From: Pancytospora philotis
Taxonomy: Eukaryota > Microsporidia
Direction: 5' to 3'
DNA length: 56,959 nucleotides
Assembly (NCBI GenBank): GCA_023647555.1
Contig: JALRLY010000273.1
Coordinates: forward strand, 67,551 to 124,509
The stretch's first letter is position 1, and each line of letters begins with the position of its first letter. Below, one piece after another: positions 43,991-53,890 of the stretch. The notes below the pieces were generated by a model. The model was not told the origin of the DNA and ran no database searches. It was given only the letters and a program-made list of their open reading frames with translations. Both the position numbers and the translations under genes were made by a program.

Positions 43991-44578
43991 TTACCTAAAG
44001 ATGGCCTCTATCATCACAGACTTCGCGCCGAAGACCTCTACTATTTTCCTGTCCGACTCCGGGATCTTGTCCGCGCTCCCGCATTTCCTGATCTCAAACC
44101 CAGAGGCGCCGGCCTGGTCTCTGATCTTCTCCACCAGGTCTTTCACCGTGGCCTCGAGCGGAAAGCCGAGCAGCACCAGCTTCTGGTGGTTCAGATTCAC
44201 CTTCACCTTGACGGGGTCGCTGATCTGCTGCGTCTTTACGACGGGCGCGGCCTCCTCCGCAGCCTCCTTCTCCATCCGCTGCGCGAAATCATCGCGGTTC
44301 GCCTGGATCTTCTTGAGGAGGTCCTCCTTGTACACGCGCATGCGCGCCTCCTCTTGCTTGACCTCCTTCTCGTGCTCCTTGGCCGCCTCCATCGCCTGGC
44401 GCCGCTCGGCATCGGCCGCGTTGTCGGCGCGGTACGCCTCGACGTACTCCAGCACGCTCTCGAAGTCGCGCCGCTCTATGCCCTTCAGGAGCCGCGAAAT
44501 CTCGTCCTTTTTGAGGTTGTACTCGGAGAGCAGGCTGATGATCTCGGAGTCGTTCATGTCGGTCTCTTGCTTCACCAT
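43991..44578 (-). CDS. UBX-domain protein (UBXN1/SAKS1-like)
   Basis: 195 aa. A short helical N-terminal domain (MNDSEIISLLSEYNLKKDEI) could be UBA-like. A long charged coiled coil follows (RRQAMEAAKEHEKEVKQEEA through KEDLLKKIQANRDDFAQRME), the R-x-RVLEQIxxDR arrangement of UBXN1. Residues about 118-195 form a UBX ubiquitin-like domain (VKVNLNHQKLVLLGFPLEAT, TVKDLVEKIRDQAG, IVEVFGAKSVMIEAIF). UBX proteins recruit Cdc48/p97 to ubiquitylated substrates. The ATG at 44578 follows CAAAAATTACCCAC; upstream in-frame sequence crosses this box. Confidence 0.8.
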   Translation of the reverse strand: MVKQETDMNDSEIISLLSEYNLKKDEISRLLKGIERRDFESVLEYVEAYRADNAADAERRQAMEAAKEHEKEVKQEEARMRVYKEDLLKKIQANRDDFAQRMEKEAAEEAAPVVKTQQISDPVKVKVNLNHQKLVLLGFPLEATVKDLVEKIRDQAGASGFEIRKCGSADKIPESDRKIVEVFGAKSVMIEAIFR

Positions 44579-45102
44579 GTGGGTAATTTTTGACAAATAT
44601 TTAATGCTGCGGCGCCTGCGCGCCAAACAAAGTGCTGGAGGGCGCCGTTCTTTGCTGAAAGCCTGCTTTGAACGTGTGAAGCATGGGGTTTGCCTTACAA
44701 TACGCGAAGTTGATATCATTTCGCGATAAAAGCTAAACTGGTTCGAGCTAGAATCAATCTTTAAACGAGCGCTGCAATGGGCTTTCAGCGCTTGCTAGGG
44801 GTTAAGAGTTTGCATAAGAAAAGGGCAGATTCCGTTTATCGAGGCACTTGCGGTGCTCCTAAATATCTAGATGCACTGCTGCAGATCGCGCGAACCGGGC
44901 GGCCGCATCAACTCTGCATACCGGAGTGAATGTATAAGCCACTCAGCGATTCTCATTGAAGAGTACGGTAAGAGTTTTCTGGACATTCACCCTGCATAGC
45001 GGTGGGCACAGTAAAAGATTTAAAACGTTGCTAGAAGATAGCCGGGCAGATAATCAGAGAGACATAGTGCTGAAAGCACTTCTCACACAGGCTTTTAAGA
45101 GT
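44579..45102. other. 524-bp intergenic region, nothing recognised
   Basis: The left edge is the UBX-gene promoter (minus strand). A CGCGAA/TTCGCG inverted repeat near 44700-44727 is the only structure noted. No ORF behind promoter boxes and no RNA gene seen. Confidence 0.45.
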
Positions 45103-45918
45103 TTAATTGCCTTCCTGTGCGTCGCTGGCCGGTGCGCTGATGTAGAGCTGTCCGTTTTTGAACAGCGCGATCTCGCCATCCGCAAGCTCGATGATGGAGG
45201 AGCGCGGGCTGGAGGCAGACTCATCAGCCGAGCGCGCGCAGAAAACGAAGAAGTTGCTGCCATCGTTGTCCTCGCTGCTCCGGGTTGTAGATTTATCGCT
45301 GATCAGTCTGATGACGCGGGTCTGTGCATTCGCTGTAGGCTCGTACTTTATGCAGGCGGCTGCGATGCTGCTGCTGATGGACATCTTGGCGCCGCGGGCG
45401 TGGGCCAGCATCTGGTCGGGGTAGTGCTGCGAGACCGCGATGAACGCGAAGTCGTCTGTGCACTGTGCGAAGGCGGCGCGGCAGACCTCGTCGAAGGCGG
45501 GTGTGCTGTCCGGCGTCTCTCTCCAGAGTCGATTGTATGCATCAGAAAGTGCCTCTGAAATAGCGTTGCTGCTGTTTCGCCCCTCATCTTTTACAGCCGT
45601 TACTTCGAAGTTACATGTAGGAGCCGGGTTTGGCGCCGCCGGGCTGCAGAGAGCGGGCTCGCGGACACCCGCAAGGTACATTCCGTACGTGTCTGACGCG
45701 GGCTCATTGAGCCTGAGGTTCAGCGCGGTTTTGGGTACCGAACCGCCAGGGGGAGTGGTGTGGGAAGGCCCGCTGTAGATCTGGCTGTCGCCGAGGTAGA
45801 GGGGATGGGCGGCCCTCACCGCGCGGTGGTCGAGGCGCTCAAAAAAGTGGCGCATCTCGTGCGCGAGACCAAGGTTGGACAGGTTACGCACGCAGCACGC
45901 AAGGCCCATTATCCGCAT
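45103..45918 (-). CDS. Unknown protein
   Basis: 271 aa with no domain I recognise. The N-terminus (MRIMGLACCVRNLSNLGLAH) is mildly hydrophobic and may or may not be a signal peptide; the rest is soluble, Ser/Ala-rich and mixed alpha/beta. The last 60 residues look like short beta strands (FFVFCARSADES, IIELADGEIALFKNGQLYIS). No Cys or His clusters or catalytic motifs stand out. The ATG at 45918 follows GCAAATTTTTGCGGCCA, a clear promoter signal; an ATG three codons later is the alternative. It is the last gene with core-like composition before the A/B cassettes. Confidence 0.65.
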   Translation of the reverse strand: MRIMGLACCVRNLSNLGLAHEMRHFFERLDHRAVRAAHPLYLGDSQIYSGPSHTTPPGGSVPKTALNLRLNEPASDTYGMYLAGVREPALCSPAAPNPAPTCNFEVTAVKDEGRNSSNAISEALSDAYNRLWRETPDSTPAFDEVCRAAFAQCTDDFAFIAVSQHYPDQMLAHARGAKMSISSSIAAACIKYEPTANAQTRVIRLISDKSTTRSSEDNDGSNFFVFCARSADESASSPRSSIIELADGEIALFKNGQLYISAPASDAQEGN

Positions 45919-46543
45919 TGGCCGCAAAAATTTGCATTGGTTTAAATTTCGTTGCCTGCAGGCAGGGGCTGATCGTTTGCATCACTAATATTGATTTAGT
46001 TGATAAATGGCTTTATTTGCGGTGCACGTCATTATATTTGCGGCAGAGTGTGTGCAGCCGGTCTGCAACGGGTAGCGGTCCTAGCTTGGCTATACTGCGT
46101 TATATGGCAGAACACGGAAGCGGTTAGCAGCGATCTTCGTAAGGCCTCGGTCAGAAAAATAAAAAATACAAGGTCTGTCGTGTGTTAAGCTACTTTTCAT
46201 GGACGCCGGGAGCGGCTTTGGCCAGACCGGCGGCGACGAGGGAAACTCCTTTATGACCAGATATTTAGATAGCAAGCTAGGCTGATTAGCTAGCGAGAAT
46301 AGCCTAAAGGCTATATGAATGTGCTAATGGATCTACGGGGTGAATCTGGCTATGGATTTTAAAGCTTCATCTTAAATGGAGATGCCGACCAGCCCAGCGA
46401 ATAGCTTAGATACTTTCTTTGCTGCATACGTAAGGACATCCTCGTGATTAAAGACAATAAGGTACGTCTTGTTTGCTTATACTGCATCGGTGCATTAGGT
46501 ATCGGTAAATTTTGTGCAGAATGTCAGGTTAAACGCGGCCCCG
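45919..46543. other. Boundary region between core genes and A/B cassettes
   Basis: 625 bp without a supported gene. A 28-codon frame from 46200 is too short to call. The right end has GGTAAATTTTGTGC and CGGCCCCG before the A1 start. Confidence 0.45.
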
Positions 46544-47893
46544 ATGAGGATCAGGGCGCTACTGTCGCCGCTGTTGGCGTGCTGCTGCAAGCACAGGCCA
46601 GCCGCGGGCTTGCCAGAGTTCATGAGCAAAGACTATACCAACTTTGCAAAGATGGGTACGGTAGTGTTCAGTGATCTCGAGGAGCATGTACTAGACCCGC
46701 CGTATGAAAATAGCTTGGTGTACACCTGTCCCGAGTTACCACCTTCCGTAATAGCTGCGCGTGTGCCGCACATCAACGCGAACGAAAAGGCACAGAGTGT
46801 CGTGTTCATGGCCCTCACTGACTACGCCTGGCCTACGCTGCTCGAGCAAAACCTGATACCAAAGTGCGGCTATGCAGCCCACCTGCTGCTGCGTAAGCTG
46901 TTCCACAGAAAGTACATCCTCAGTCTCAAGCTAAGGGTGCTCTGCACTACTGTAGACAGGCTCGTACTGGCCCAACATGTGGCAAAGTCAGCGGCGAGGC
47001 TGGCCGCGATCAACGGCTGCGTGGAAGCTGCTTTGCTAGACGAAATCAAATTGGGTATCCCCGAGCTTGCCGTTGCTGGTGGCGCGAGGAACAGCGCTGT
47101 GGACCTGATAATCCACATGCTTAGAATGATGGGAGGCCTAGGCAGCGGCTTGCTGGCGACGGCCACTCCGCAACTCCTGGGCATCCTGGCTGCTGATGCC
47201 GGCAGCCGCGATAAAATGTTGCCATTGGTCCGCGATACCGTTCGGATAGCGCAGCAGCTGGATCTTTTCTGCGCTACGGCACAAAGAGAGATGCGCGAGC
47301 ACATTTTTCAGTTTGTAGCTGATAACAATGAGCGTGTGTATTTCTCCCTGTTCAACGGATTCATCACTCCGCACTCAGTCTCTACGTGCGCTCTAGCCTA
47401 TGTGCGCGGGAAGAAATACGAGGATGTCCCGCCGCACTTCATACGCAACTACGTTGATCATGTGAACGCCGAGCTTGACGGTGCCGAGGTTGCAGTTGAG
47501 CAACTGTTCGAGGCATTCATGCCCCGCTTCTCTGACTTTCATACCTCGGACACCCTGTGGAGGAGCGACCCGGAGTTTTTCAACGCGATACCGTGCAAGT
47601 GGCTATCGGCGATGTTCAACGATCTGCATGATAATGCAGCTGCACATCTTGATTTGGAGGAGCTCATGCGGTGGTACATGAGCAGGCTGTACTACCCGGA
47701 ATTTATCAGAATTTTGAAAACGCATGAGGAGCAGATTAGGCTTCAAGTATTAGCGATCTTTATGCTCAAGTACCAGAGCGAAGAGAGCGGCTCGGAATAC
47801 AAGGCGCTGCTCCGTCGTAGCATCAGCAATAACGCAGCGAACGAGCAACTTGAATTGGTGTATGCAGTGCTTGCGCCGCTGTATGGTATGTAG
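46544..47893 (+). CDS. Family A paralogue 1, predicted secreted, unknown
   Basis: 449 aa, no known domain. It starts with a likely signal peptide (MRIRALLSPLLACCCKH). The rest is helical and Leu/Ala-rich, without membrane spans. It is a diverged paralogue of the gene at 51587. Both have a short Cys/His segment right after the hydrophobic N-terminus (CCKHR; NCGQKHR). Further matches are R(V/A)YF(S/D)LF(N/R)GF, then (L/I)W(R/N)SDPE(F/R)FN and W(L/R) with a DLxDN(A/S)AH block, and a final LAIFMLKYQSEE/MAVFMLMHQSVE stretch. The ATG at 46544 follows GGTAAATTTTGTGC and CGGCCCCG. Family B copy 1 lies 274 bp downstream on the same strand. Confidence 0.75.
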   Translation: MRIRALLSPLLACCCKHRPAAGLPEFMSKDYTNFAKMGTVVFSDLEEHVLDPPYENSLVYTCPELPPSVIAARVPHINANEKAQSVVFMALTDYAWPTLLEQNLIPKCGYAAHLLLRKLFHRKYILSLKLRVLCTTVDRLVLAQHVAKSAARLAAINGCVEAALLDEIKLGIPELAVAGGARNSAVDLIIHMLRMMGGLGSGLLATATPQLLGILAADAGSRDKMLPLVRDTVRIAQQLDLFCATAQREMREHIFQFVADNNERVYFSLFNGFITPHSVSTCALAYVRGKKYEDVPPHFIRNYVDHVNAELDGAEVAVEQLFEAFMPRFSDFHTSDTLWRSDPEFFNAIPCKWLSAMFNDLHDNAAAHLDLEELMRWYMSRLYYPEFIRILKTHEEQIRLQVLAIFMLKYQSEESGSEYKALLRRSISNNAANEQLELVYAVLAPLYGM

Positions 47894-48167
47894 AGACGAG
47901 TAAACTTATTGGAAGCAGATGTTTATTTGGATTATGCGATGACCTTGCAAGCTAGACGCGTCTCGCCCGCTTCAGATCCATCCCACAGTGCTGTCTTTGC
48001 ATAGTATAGCATCGTTTATAGATACCCTTGAGCATCCTGTATCATTTGAAATAACCCCTTAATCAAGTTTATTGGTTACGCGGGACGGTGGCTGCCTCCC
48101 ATGCCCACCTGCCCCTTCATTCCCCTTTTAAAAATTCATCAATAAGAGCAGATTCGCGGAAGGCCCC

Positions 48168-51071
48168 ATGCGGGTTCTCACAGCGGTTTTGCCGCTAGCA
48201 GGATCTTATGTCCGCGCCAGAATCAGCCTGAAGCAGGCCATTAGTGCGGTTGGTAGCTTGCACGATACAGCCGGTGGCGCGCAGCTGCACGCCCACCCCG
48301 AGGGCCCGCTGAACATCCTGCGCGCGCATGCAGCGGTCAACAACGATGCGATTGCGAAGAAGCGAATGTTCTCTCCGACGATACACGCATGCTACGCGTT
48401 GAAGGAGGCCGCGAATTCTCTACGCGGTGGCGCTGAAGATCGCGAAAGGAAATACGAATTCCAGAGAACACCCGTGCAGGACGAGATCTGGGACTGCACG
48501 GGCTCAGAAAAGGTGGATGGCTACCTGCACGCTTATTATAGTACGCTTAAGGTTCTGTTCAGAGTTGTAGATGATAAAGCGGTTGTGAGCACGAACCACC
48601 ACCTGTCATTCTACAAGTACACGCGCGTGCAGCTCTCCGACGGCGAGCGCGCCCGTTTTTTCGCGGCGCTGCTGATGCTCGCCAACGGCGAGAAGGGGAT
48701 CAAGGCCACATACAGGGGGAGGGCAGAGGGCAGCAAGGCTCACCAGGGGCGGGAGATCTTTGGGGTCGCGCTGACAGGCGGCAAAAGCACCCTGGTGGAT
48801 CTGAGTTTTACGATACTGAACACGCTGCCAGGCAAGAAAACACTGTACATCGAAGAGATGCGGGCGGTCGTCAACTTTTTCGTTGAGCACGGCGCCACCA
48901 ACGTGGAGGAGTACGAACTGGACTACACCGACAGTCCGAGCTTTCTCATACAGGCGTACCTCTGTGAGTACGCAAACGATGACGCGTTTATAGGCGAGGT
49001 GTTCAGTTGCGTGGGCGCTTTTCTGGCGGAGATGTACTCTGGCATTGAGCTCGACGCCGCGCGTTGCCGGTATTTCACAGCTGACAAGAAACTGGTCGGG
49101 GAGTATTCCGAGAAGTACGGCGTGCTCACGGAGATCGATAAAATCAGCAGCCGCGGCCGATTTCCGTTCACCAGCTCGAACATGCCGCTGGAAACCGATC
49201 TCGTGCACTACTACGACGAGACTGCCGGCGAAGCGAGCTACGCGGTCGGCTACAGCGACTGCGTGGAGATCGCACTGTATAACTTTCTCTGCTGTGTGCT
49301 GTACGACCCCGAGGCGCGCTCGTACAGCACCGAGCACCTGAAGAAAAAGAAATGCGAACCGACTGAAAGGCTATTACATTTTTTTACGAGCGTCTGCTCT
49401 ACGCCCGAGGACAACAGCAAAGCGTGCATACATCAGGAGTGGGCGCGCGTGGCCCAGGGCCTTACGCGGCCGCCTGCCGCGGATAGCGAAATGAAGGTCG
49501 CTGCGAACGAGAGAAAGCCCAGCCTGATTAAATACTGCAAAACAACCGCGGATTATGGGTCCGTAGGGCTCAAAGCAGATGTGGCGCTCAAGGCAGATAT
49601 TGGCACCTTCTTGGTAGCGCTGGCCGAGGTTGTGGGGCTGCCGGCGGAGAAGAAGAAAAATCTTGAGGATGCCGTGGGAGAACTACTGGCTCTCCCGCCT
49701 GGTGATGTGGGTTGTGTAAAACTGACACAGTTGCTCAATGATGTGCTCAGCACCAGAATTTCAACCAGACAGGTGGAACTCGAGCTGCGTGATGTGCAGG
49801 TTGGGGTGGACAAAGAGGAGGATACGATCCTCAGTGGATTGCTTGTGCTGTCGTTTCCGCCGCAGAAAGACGACCAGGCATGCTATGAAGTCAAGTTCAA
49901 GTTTGGCCTTGAGCCTAGACATGTCGGCACTGCCTACACGCCCAACGATGTTGTGCTCAGCGAGGGCGAGCGTGAGATCTTTGCTCCCTACGACGAAGGA
50001 ACAGCGAACGATGGGGGCTGCCTCCTCTTTGGCCTGATAAATGATTGTGCGAGGCGGTTCCTGAACAAGATCGATGGAACTGTGCCACCGAACGGTCGTA
50101 TTGCAGCGTTAGAGCGCGCGCAAGACCCAAAGGCGCTTTACACGGCGCTCACCCGCTGGCTCAGCTACGTACCGATGCGTTCGCATCCTGATCGGCTGGG
50201 AGCAATCGACCAGTTATTTCCCACATTCGTAAGGCTGCTAAAGCAAGGCAAGGGCATCGGCAGGGCTAAGAATACGCAGGCTGGTGGTTCGGCTACCCAA
50301 AATCGCACGGAAGGCCATTCCCCCGACTCGGAGAGTAAGTCTGGCGGCGCCGCAGATATGGTCCTCAGTGCGCAGAGCCCGCTTGTGCTCCTTATAGCAA
50401 ACATCCTGGGCAGCGCATCGCTCAACGACGCCGAGACAAGAAATTGCTTCCTTCGGTCCGTGCTCCCTTACTGCGTCAGTGATCGGGCCAAGCTTTTCCC
50501 CAGCATCCACGTTCAGCGGTCGTTGTACTGTCGAGCGACCTATGTATACACGGTATGCCCTGCAGAGGCGTCGTTTTGGCGCTGGGCGGGCTTCCGTGTC
50601 CCGAACATTACGTTGGGGTATCTCAGGCAGCTTGTGGCGCCCAAACCTGTATGGTCCATTGTTTCGGGCGAAAAATCAGCCATTTGGGATCTTTTTGAAC
50701 ACCTAGACAATGCTAAGACAGATGGGGCCCAGATAGTCAATATGTTTATGGCTCACAGGCACACTGAGGGCATCGAGTTTGCGCGGAGCTACTGCGTGCT
50801 AGACAGCAGTGTCGCCTCGAGCGACAGCGCGGCCAAAAGAGTCCTGTGGTTCCGCATGGCGCTCAAGAATCGGGTCTATAGCGAGGTCCGTCGGGTGTGC
50901 AGCGGCTGGGATGAGCGCGGCTTTGCAGAATTCATGGCGAGGTGGGCTGAGGAAAGCCCCAAAATCCCACCAAGTAATTTGCCGCCGTTGTCCGACCGCA
51001 TCGTCGCCAGGATTTTTCCCGATGGCCCTTCGCCTGTTCAGCTTAGGGTGCTTCAGGGGCTGTACGTGTAG
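48168..51071 (+). CDS. Family B paralogue 1, large unknown protein
   Basis: 967 aa, the longest gene after RPB1. No known domain. The N-terminus is hydrophobic (MRVLTAVLPLAGSYV) and could be a signal peptide or anchor. It shares with the gene at 53891 an EGPLNI(L/M)RxHxxVNN block (residues 45-59 here), FAALL(M/V)LAxG near 165, and the best-conserved block YTDSPSFLIQAYxCE at 253-267. A late ILGSxxxxDAxxRxF and YCVxxRxxLxPS segment is also shared. It is otherwise divergent, with a Cys-containing SDCVEIALYNFLCCVLYDP block and a low-complexity Gly/Ser/Thr linker near 700-735. The ATG at 48168 follows AAAAATTCATC and GGCCCC directly. Confidence 0.75.
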   Translation: MRVLTAVLPLAGSYVRARISLKQAISAVGSLHDTAGGAQLHAHPEGPLNILRAHAAVNNDAIAKKRMFSPTIHACYALKEAANSLRGGAEDRERKYEFQRTPVQDEIWDCTGSEKVDGYLHAYYSTLKVLFRVVDDKAVVSTNHHLSFYKYTRVQLSDGERARFFAALLMLANGEKGIKATYRGRAEGSKAHQGREIFGVALTGGKSTLVDLSFTILNTLPGKKTLYIEEMRAVVNFFVEHGATNVEEYELDYTDSPSFLIQAYLCEYANDDAFIGEVFSCVGAFLAEMYSGIELDAARCRYFTADKKLVGEYSEKYGVLTEIDKISSRGRFPFTSSNMPLETDLVHYYDETAGEASYAVGYSDCVEIALYNFLCCVLYDPEARSYSTEHLKKKKCEPTERLLHFFTSVCSTPEDNSKACIHQEWARVAQGLTRPPAADSEMKVAANERKPSLIKYCKTTADYGSVGLKADVALKADIGTFLVALAEVVGLPAEKKKNLEDAVGELLALPPGDVGCVKLTQLLNDVLSTRISTRQVELELRDVQVGVDKEEDTILSGLLVLSFPPQKDDQACYEVKFKFGLEPRHVGTAYTPNDVVLSEGEREIFAPYDEGTANDGGCLLFGLINDCARRFLNKIDGTVPPNGRIAALERAQDPKALYTALTRWLSYVPMRSHPDRLGAIDQLFPTFVRLLKQGKGIGRAKNTQAGGSATQNRTEGHSPDSESKSGGAADMVLSAQSPLVLLIANILGSASLNDAETRNCFLRSVLPYCVSDRAKLFPSIHVQRSLYCRATYVYTVCPAEASFWRWAGFRVPNITLGYLRQLVAPKPVWSIVSGEKSAIWDLFEHLDNAKTDGAQIVNMFMAHRHTEGIEFARSYCVLDSSVASSDSAAKRVLWFRMALKNRVYSEVRRVCSGWDERGFAEFMARWAEESPKIPPSNLPPLSDRIVARIFPDGPSPVQLRVLQGLYV

Positions 51072-51586
51072 TTTGCATTATTTAAGGCTGATTATGGTGA
51101 GATTGTCTACAGCTCGCTTGAAGCTAGCATGCTGCAATCATACCCCAGGTTTGAAATAGCGAATATCTGCCAAGCATCGGTCGTTACTTTCCCTACCGTT
51201 GCGCGCAACCGAAGGGGACACCCACACAAATCTGATGGTGCTAAAGTCAGAGCTTGGTGATTTGAAGAGCTTCATAAATAAGCTCGAACGGTTCACAAAG
51301 CAGAAAATGAACTGCTCGACGGATTGGATAAGATGTTCCGCGTTTGCAGATAGAGTCTAGAGAAAAGCTGCAAAAGTCTCACCAATACCCGTAACACCCC
51401 AATAAATTTACTCATTAACTGGGTTTTAGCAGCTTGGGGCCTGGAGTGCTAACGCTGAATCTACCTGCATTATCAATGCACTTCCAGGGCTTCTGTAGCC
51501 GCAGAGCTGCTAATTACGAGCACTGCTTCGAAGTTTGGCCATTATGCCGCTAAATTTTTGTCAAGGCGAGTTAAGGTCAGGCACCC
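51072..51586. other. Intergenic region between cassettes with a possible gene remnant
   Basis: 515 bp. A 66-codon frame (51160-51360) encodes a short helical segment and has no promoter box. AATAAATTTACTCATTAA at 51402-51419 resembles a minus-strand 3' end with no gene to its right. The A2 promoter (AAATTTTTGTC, then GCACCC) occupies the last 40 bp. Confidence 0.35.
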
Positions 51587-52960
51587 ATGTGGGCCAGGTT
51601 CTGTTCCCTCCTGATATGTGTGAATTGTGGGCAGAAGCATCGTACTGCTGTTGCCCGCGCACTGGGGCCTGCATATGGCGGTTATCCCGACTCAGAGAAG
51701 CTGGGCGCGACGGGGCTCAATGAGATCGAGAACCTAGTGCTGGGCGCGCTCTACAGGCGCTGCTCGGAGCACGACTGCCCGGAGATCAGACGCGCTCTGT
51801 TCGATAGACGGCTTTCGAGCATTTCCGCGTGCGCCAAAGTGCGCTACGTGGTGTACACGTTGCTGGGCAAAGCCCATCGGCCTGCGCTGTTTGAGCGGCT
51901 GCTCGCAAGGTTCGGCTATGCGGGGCGCCTGGTGCTACAAAAGCTATTCAGGGGGCCCTCTATTGCGAGTCTCACTGGGAAGTCCGTGGCTCTTGATGGC
52001 GCTGAGCCACACCGAGAGCTCCGTCGTGCAACGACGCATTCACACTGCGCATTAAGGAGAATCTACCAGTGCGTGCAGAGTCGAGTGGTGGGCGAGAGCA
52101 GGAAAAGCCTGCTGCAACTCGCGGAGAACGGGTGCGGGCTGGATCTGGCATCCTATGTGGCCAAGAGAATGGATACTGCCGAAGAGACGACACTGAGCTC
52201 TGCGTTTATTACCATAATGGACGTATGGTCTGGCGGCGCCGGCGGGCGCGACAGGCTGCTGCCCGTTGCCACTGAGTACCTGAGGATAGCGCTGCAGCCC
52301 AAGACTTTCAAAAAGCACCTGCAAGCCGACTTGCGCGGCGCAGTCGTCGAATATGTGTTCAGCAAGAACCAGCGCGCGTACTTCGATCTCTTCCGCGGAT
52401 TTGCCCACCAGCGAACGACCTCTTCGGCGGTTAACGCGTACATAGACACAAAGCTGAGCGGGGTCGTCAGTCTGTGCTTTCTGCGCGACTACCTGGACTA
52501 CATGAAGAAAAATTATAGCTATTCAGACGAGGGGGCTTACTACTTCTTCCGAGGCCTGCTCGAGCCGCCAGTCGCGTTTCACGCCCCGAAAACCATCTGG
52601 AATAGCGATCCGGAGCGGTTCAACCTGATATCGCCGCGGTGGCTGCGGGAGATGCTCGAGGATCTGCGCGACAACTCCGCCCACAGAGCTGGGCGGCGAG
52701 CGCTCATGTGCAAGTACATGTGCTGGCTGCGGTACGAGGTGTTTGTCTGCATACTGCGGTGCTACATCATAGAAGAGTGCGAGGAAATGGCGGTTTTCAT
52801 GCTGATGCATCAGAGCGTGGAAGCAAGAGAGGAATACGAGCGGTGCTATCGCCGGGAGGACATGGTAGCAGACCGCCCGCATAAAAAAGTGCTGAGTGTG
52901 CTCGCCAATGTATTCAAACGCCTGGCGGCGCATCAACCCGTGCTAGCTGCAGTGGACTGA
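51587..52960 (+). CDS. Family A paralogue 2, predicted secreted, unknown
   Basis: 457 aa, paralogue of the gene at 46544. A signal peptide-like start (MWARFCSLLICVNCG) is followed by QKHR, as in copy 1. The protein is helical and rich in Leu, Arg and Cys. Most similarity to copy 1 is in the C-terminal third, including IWNSDPERFNLISPRW and EEMAVFMLMHQSVEAREEY. The ATG at 51587 lies after AAATTTTTGTC and ends a GCACCC box, the standard promoter arrangement. Family B copy 2 follows 930 bp downstream on the same strand, repeating the A-then-B order. The function cannot be inferred; secretion is suggested only by the N-terminus. Confidence 0.75.
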   Translation: MWARFCSLLICVNCGQKHRTAVARALGPAYGGYPDSEKLGATGLNEIENLVLGALYRRCSEHDCPEIRRALFDRRLSSISACAKVRYVVYTLLGKAHRPALFERLLARFGYAGRLVLQKLFRGPSIASLTGKSVALDGAEPHRELRRATTHSHCALRRIYQCVQSRVVGESRKSLLQLAENGCGLDLASYVAKRMDTAEETTLSSAFITIMDVWSGGAGGRDRLLPVATEYLRIALQPKTFKKHLQADLRGAVVEYVFSKNQRAYFDLFRGFAHQRTTSSAVNAYIDTKLSGVVSLCFLRDYLDYMKKNYSYSDEGAYYFFRGLLEPPVAFHAPKTIWNSDPERFNLISPRWLREMLEDLRDNSAHRAGRRALMCKYMCWLRYEVFVCILRCYIIEECEEMAVFMLMHQSVEAREEYERCYRREDMVADRPHKKVLSVLANVFKRLAAHQPVLAAVD

Positions 52961-53890
52961 GGCGCTGATAGTAGTAGGAGTTCTTGTGCTGTGTGGTCTC
53001 AATTATGCTTGCTAACTGCATGTGTGCACAGCTGCACTAAGGATATCAGCCGAGCGCAGTACCCTTGCACAGGTCGTTGATTAGCGCAGGCGCCTGCGCT
53101 GAATAGCTCTAGCCATCTGCCTGAAGCGTTCTTAGTCGCGGGCGTTGGCGCTTACAAGCAGGCTGTACGAACCAACAGCTATGTTGCCGCATCGCTGTCT
53201 ATACGATTTTCTGGTGGCAGGGGCGTTTATGGCGTTGTGCGCATTGGGCAGTGTCGCATCTCTGTCAATGGCCGTTCGAGGAAGCGGCCACCCAAACGTT
53301 GCACGAAGCTGCAGACCATCACTTATAATAGAAAAAACTACCCGCAGACTGATCAGCCAAATGCCTACAGAAGGTAATTGCCAATCCATTAAATCCCTGC
53401 AATATTGTTGTATCAGCCGTTCAGTGAACAGCACGACGCGTAGCTTGAATATCGTCCTAGTGCTCTTTTCAACTGTAAAGTCGCGGTACATCCGTTAATG
53501 AGCAATCGTATCGCACATAGCGGCACGCCTGCACTCGGATCCCATGGAACTTTCTTGAGAGTGGAAATCTCTACGCGGTGCCTGGTAGTAGCATTTATCC
53601 CAATCTGCAGGAATTTTGTTGTTGGTGGCCTGTGTGCCCAGACTTGTCAAGTTTGTGGAAATATTGCAGAAGTGCGCGGCAGGACTTGAGGAACTCTTCG
53701 TGTTAAGCAGCAATGGCGCCTTGCAGCACATAACTGATACAAGACCTATAGTGGCCAACCGATACGCAAGAGACTACCGTGGCCATCCACATGCACTTTA
53801 GAGCACGCATGCCCCAGCAAGAAGACTCGCCAGCTCAACCTAATTAGATGACATCATCTATAATTTAAAAATAATTTGCCTCAAGAGTCC
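52961..53890. other. 930-bp intergenic region within cassette 2
   Basis: No supported gene. The spacing is much larger than the 274 bp between A1 and B1, so insertion or loss has occurred here. Small open frames (for example from 53181 and 53616) lack promoter boxes. Decayed coding sequence is possible but not demonstrable. Confidence 0.4.

Noticed and set aside
46200..46286. 28-codon frame starting MDAGSGFGQTGGDEG
   Set aside because: Too short, no AAATTT/CCC signal, no splice signals that would extend it.
53181..53498. Open frame with a signal peptide-like start (MLPHRCLYDFLVAGAFMALC)
   Set aside because: No promoter box, an overlapping antisense frame of equal length, and no relation to other genes in the window.
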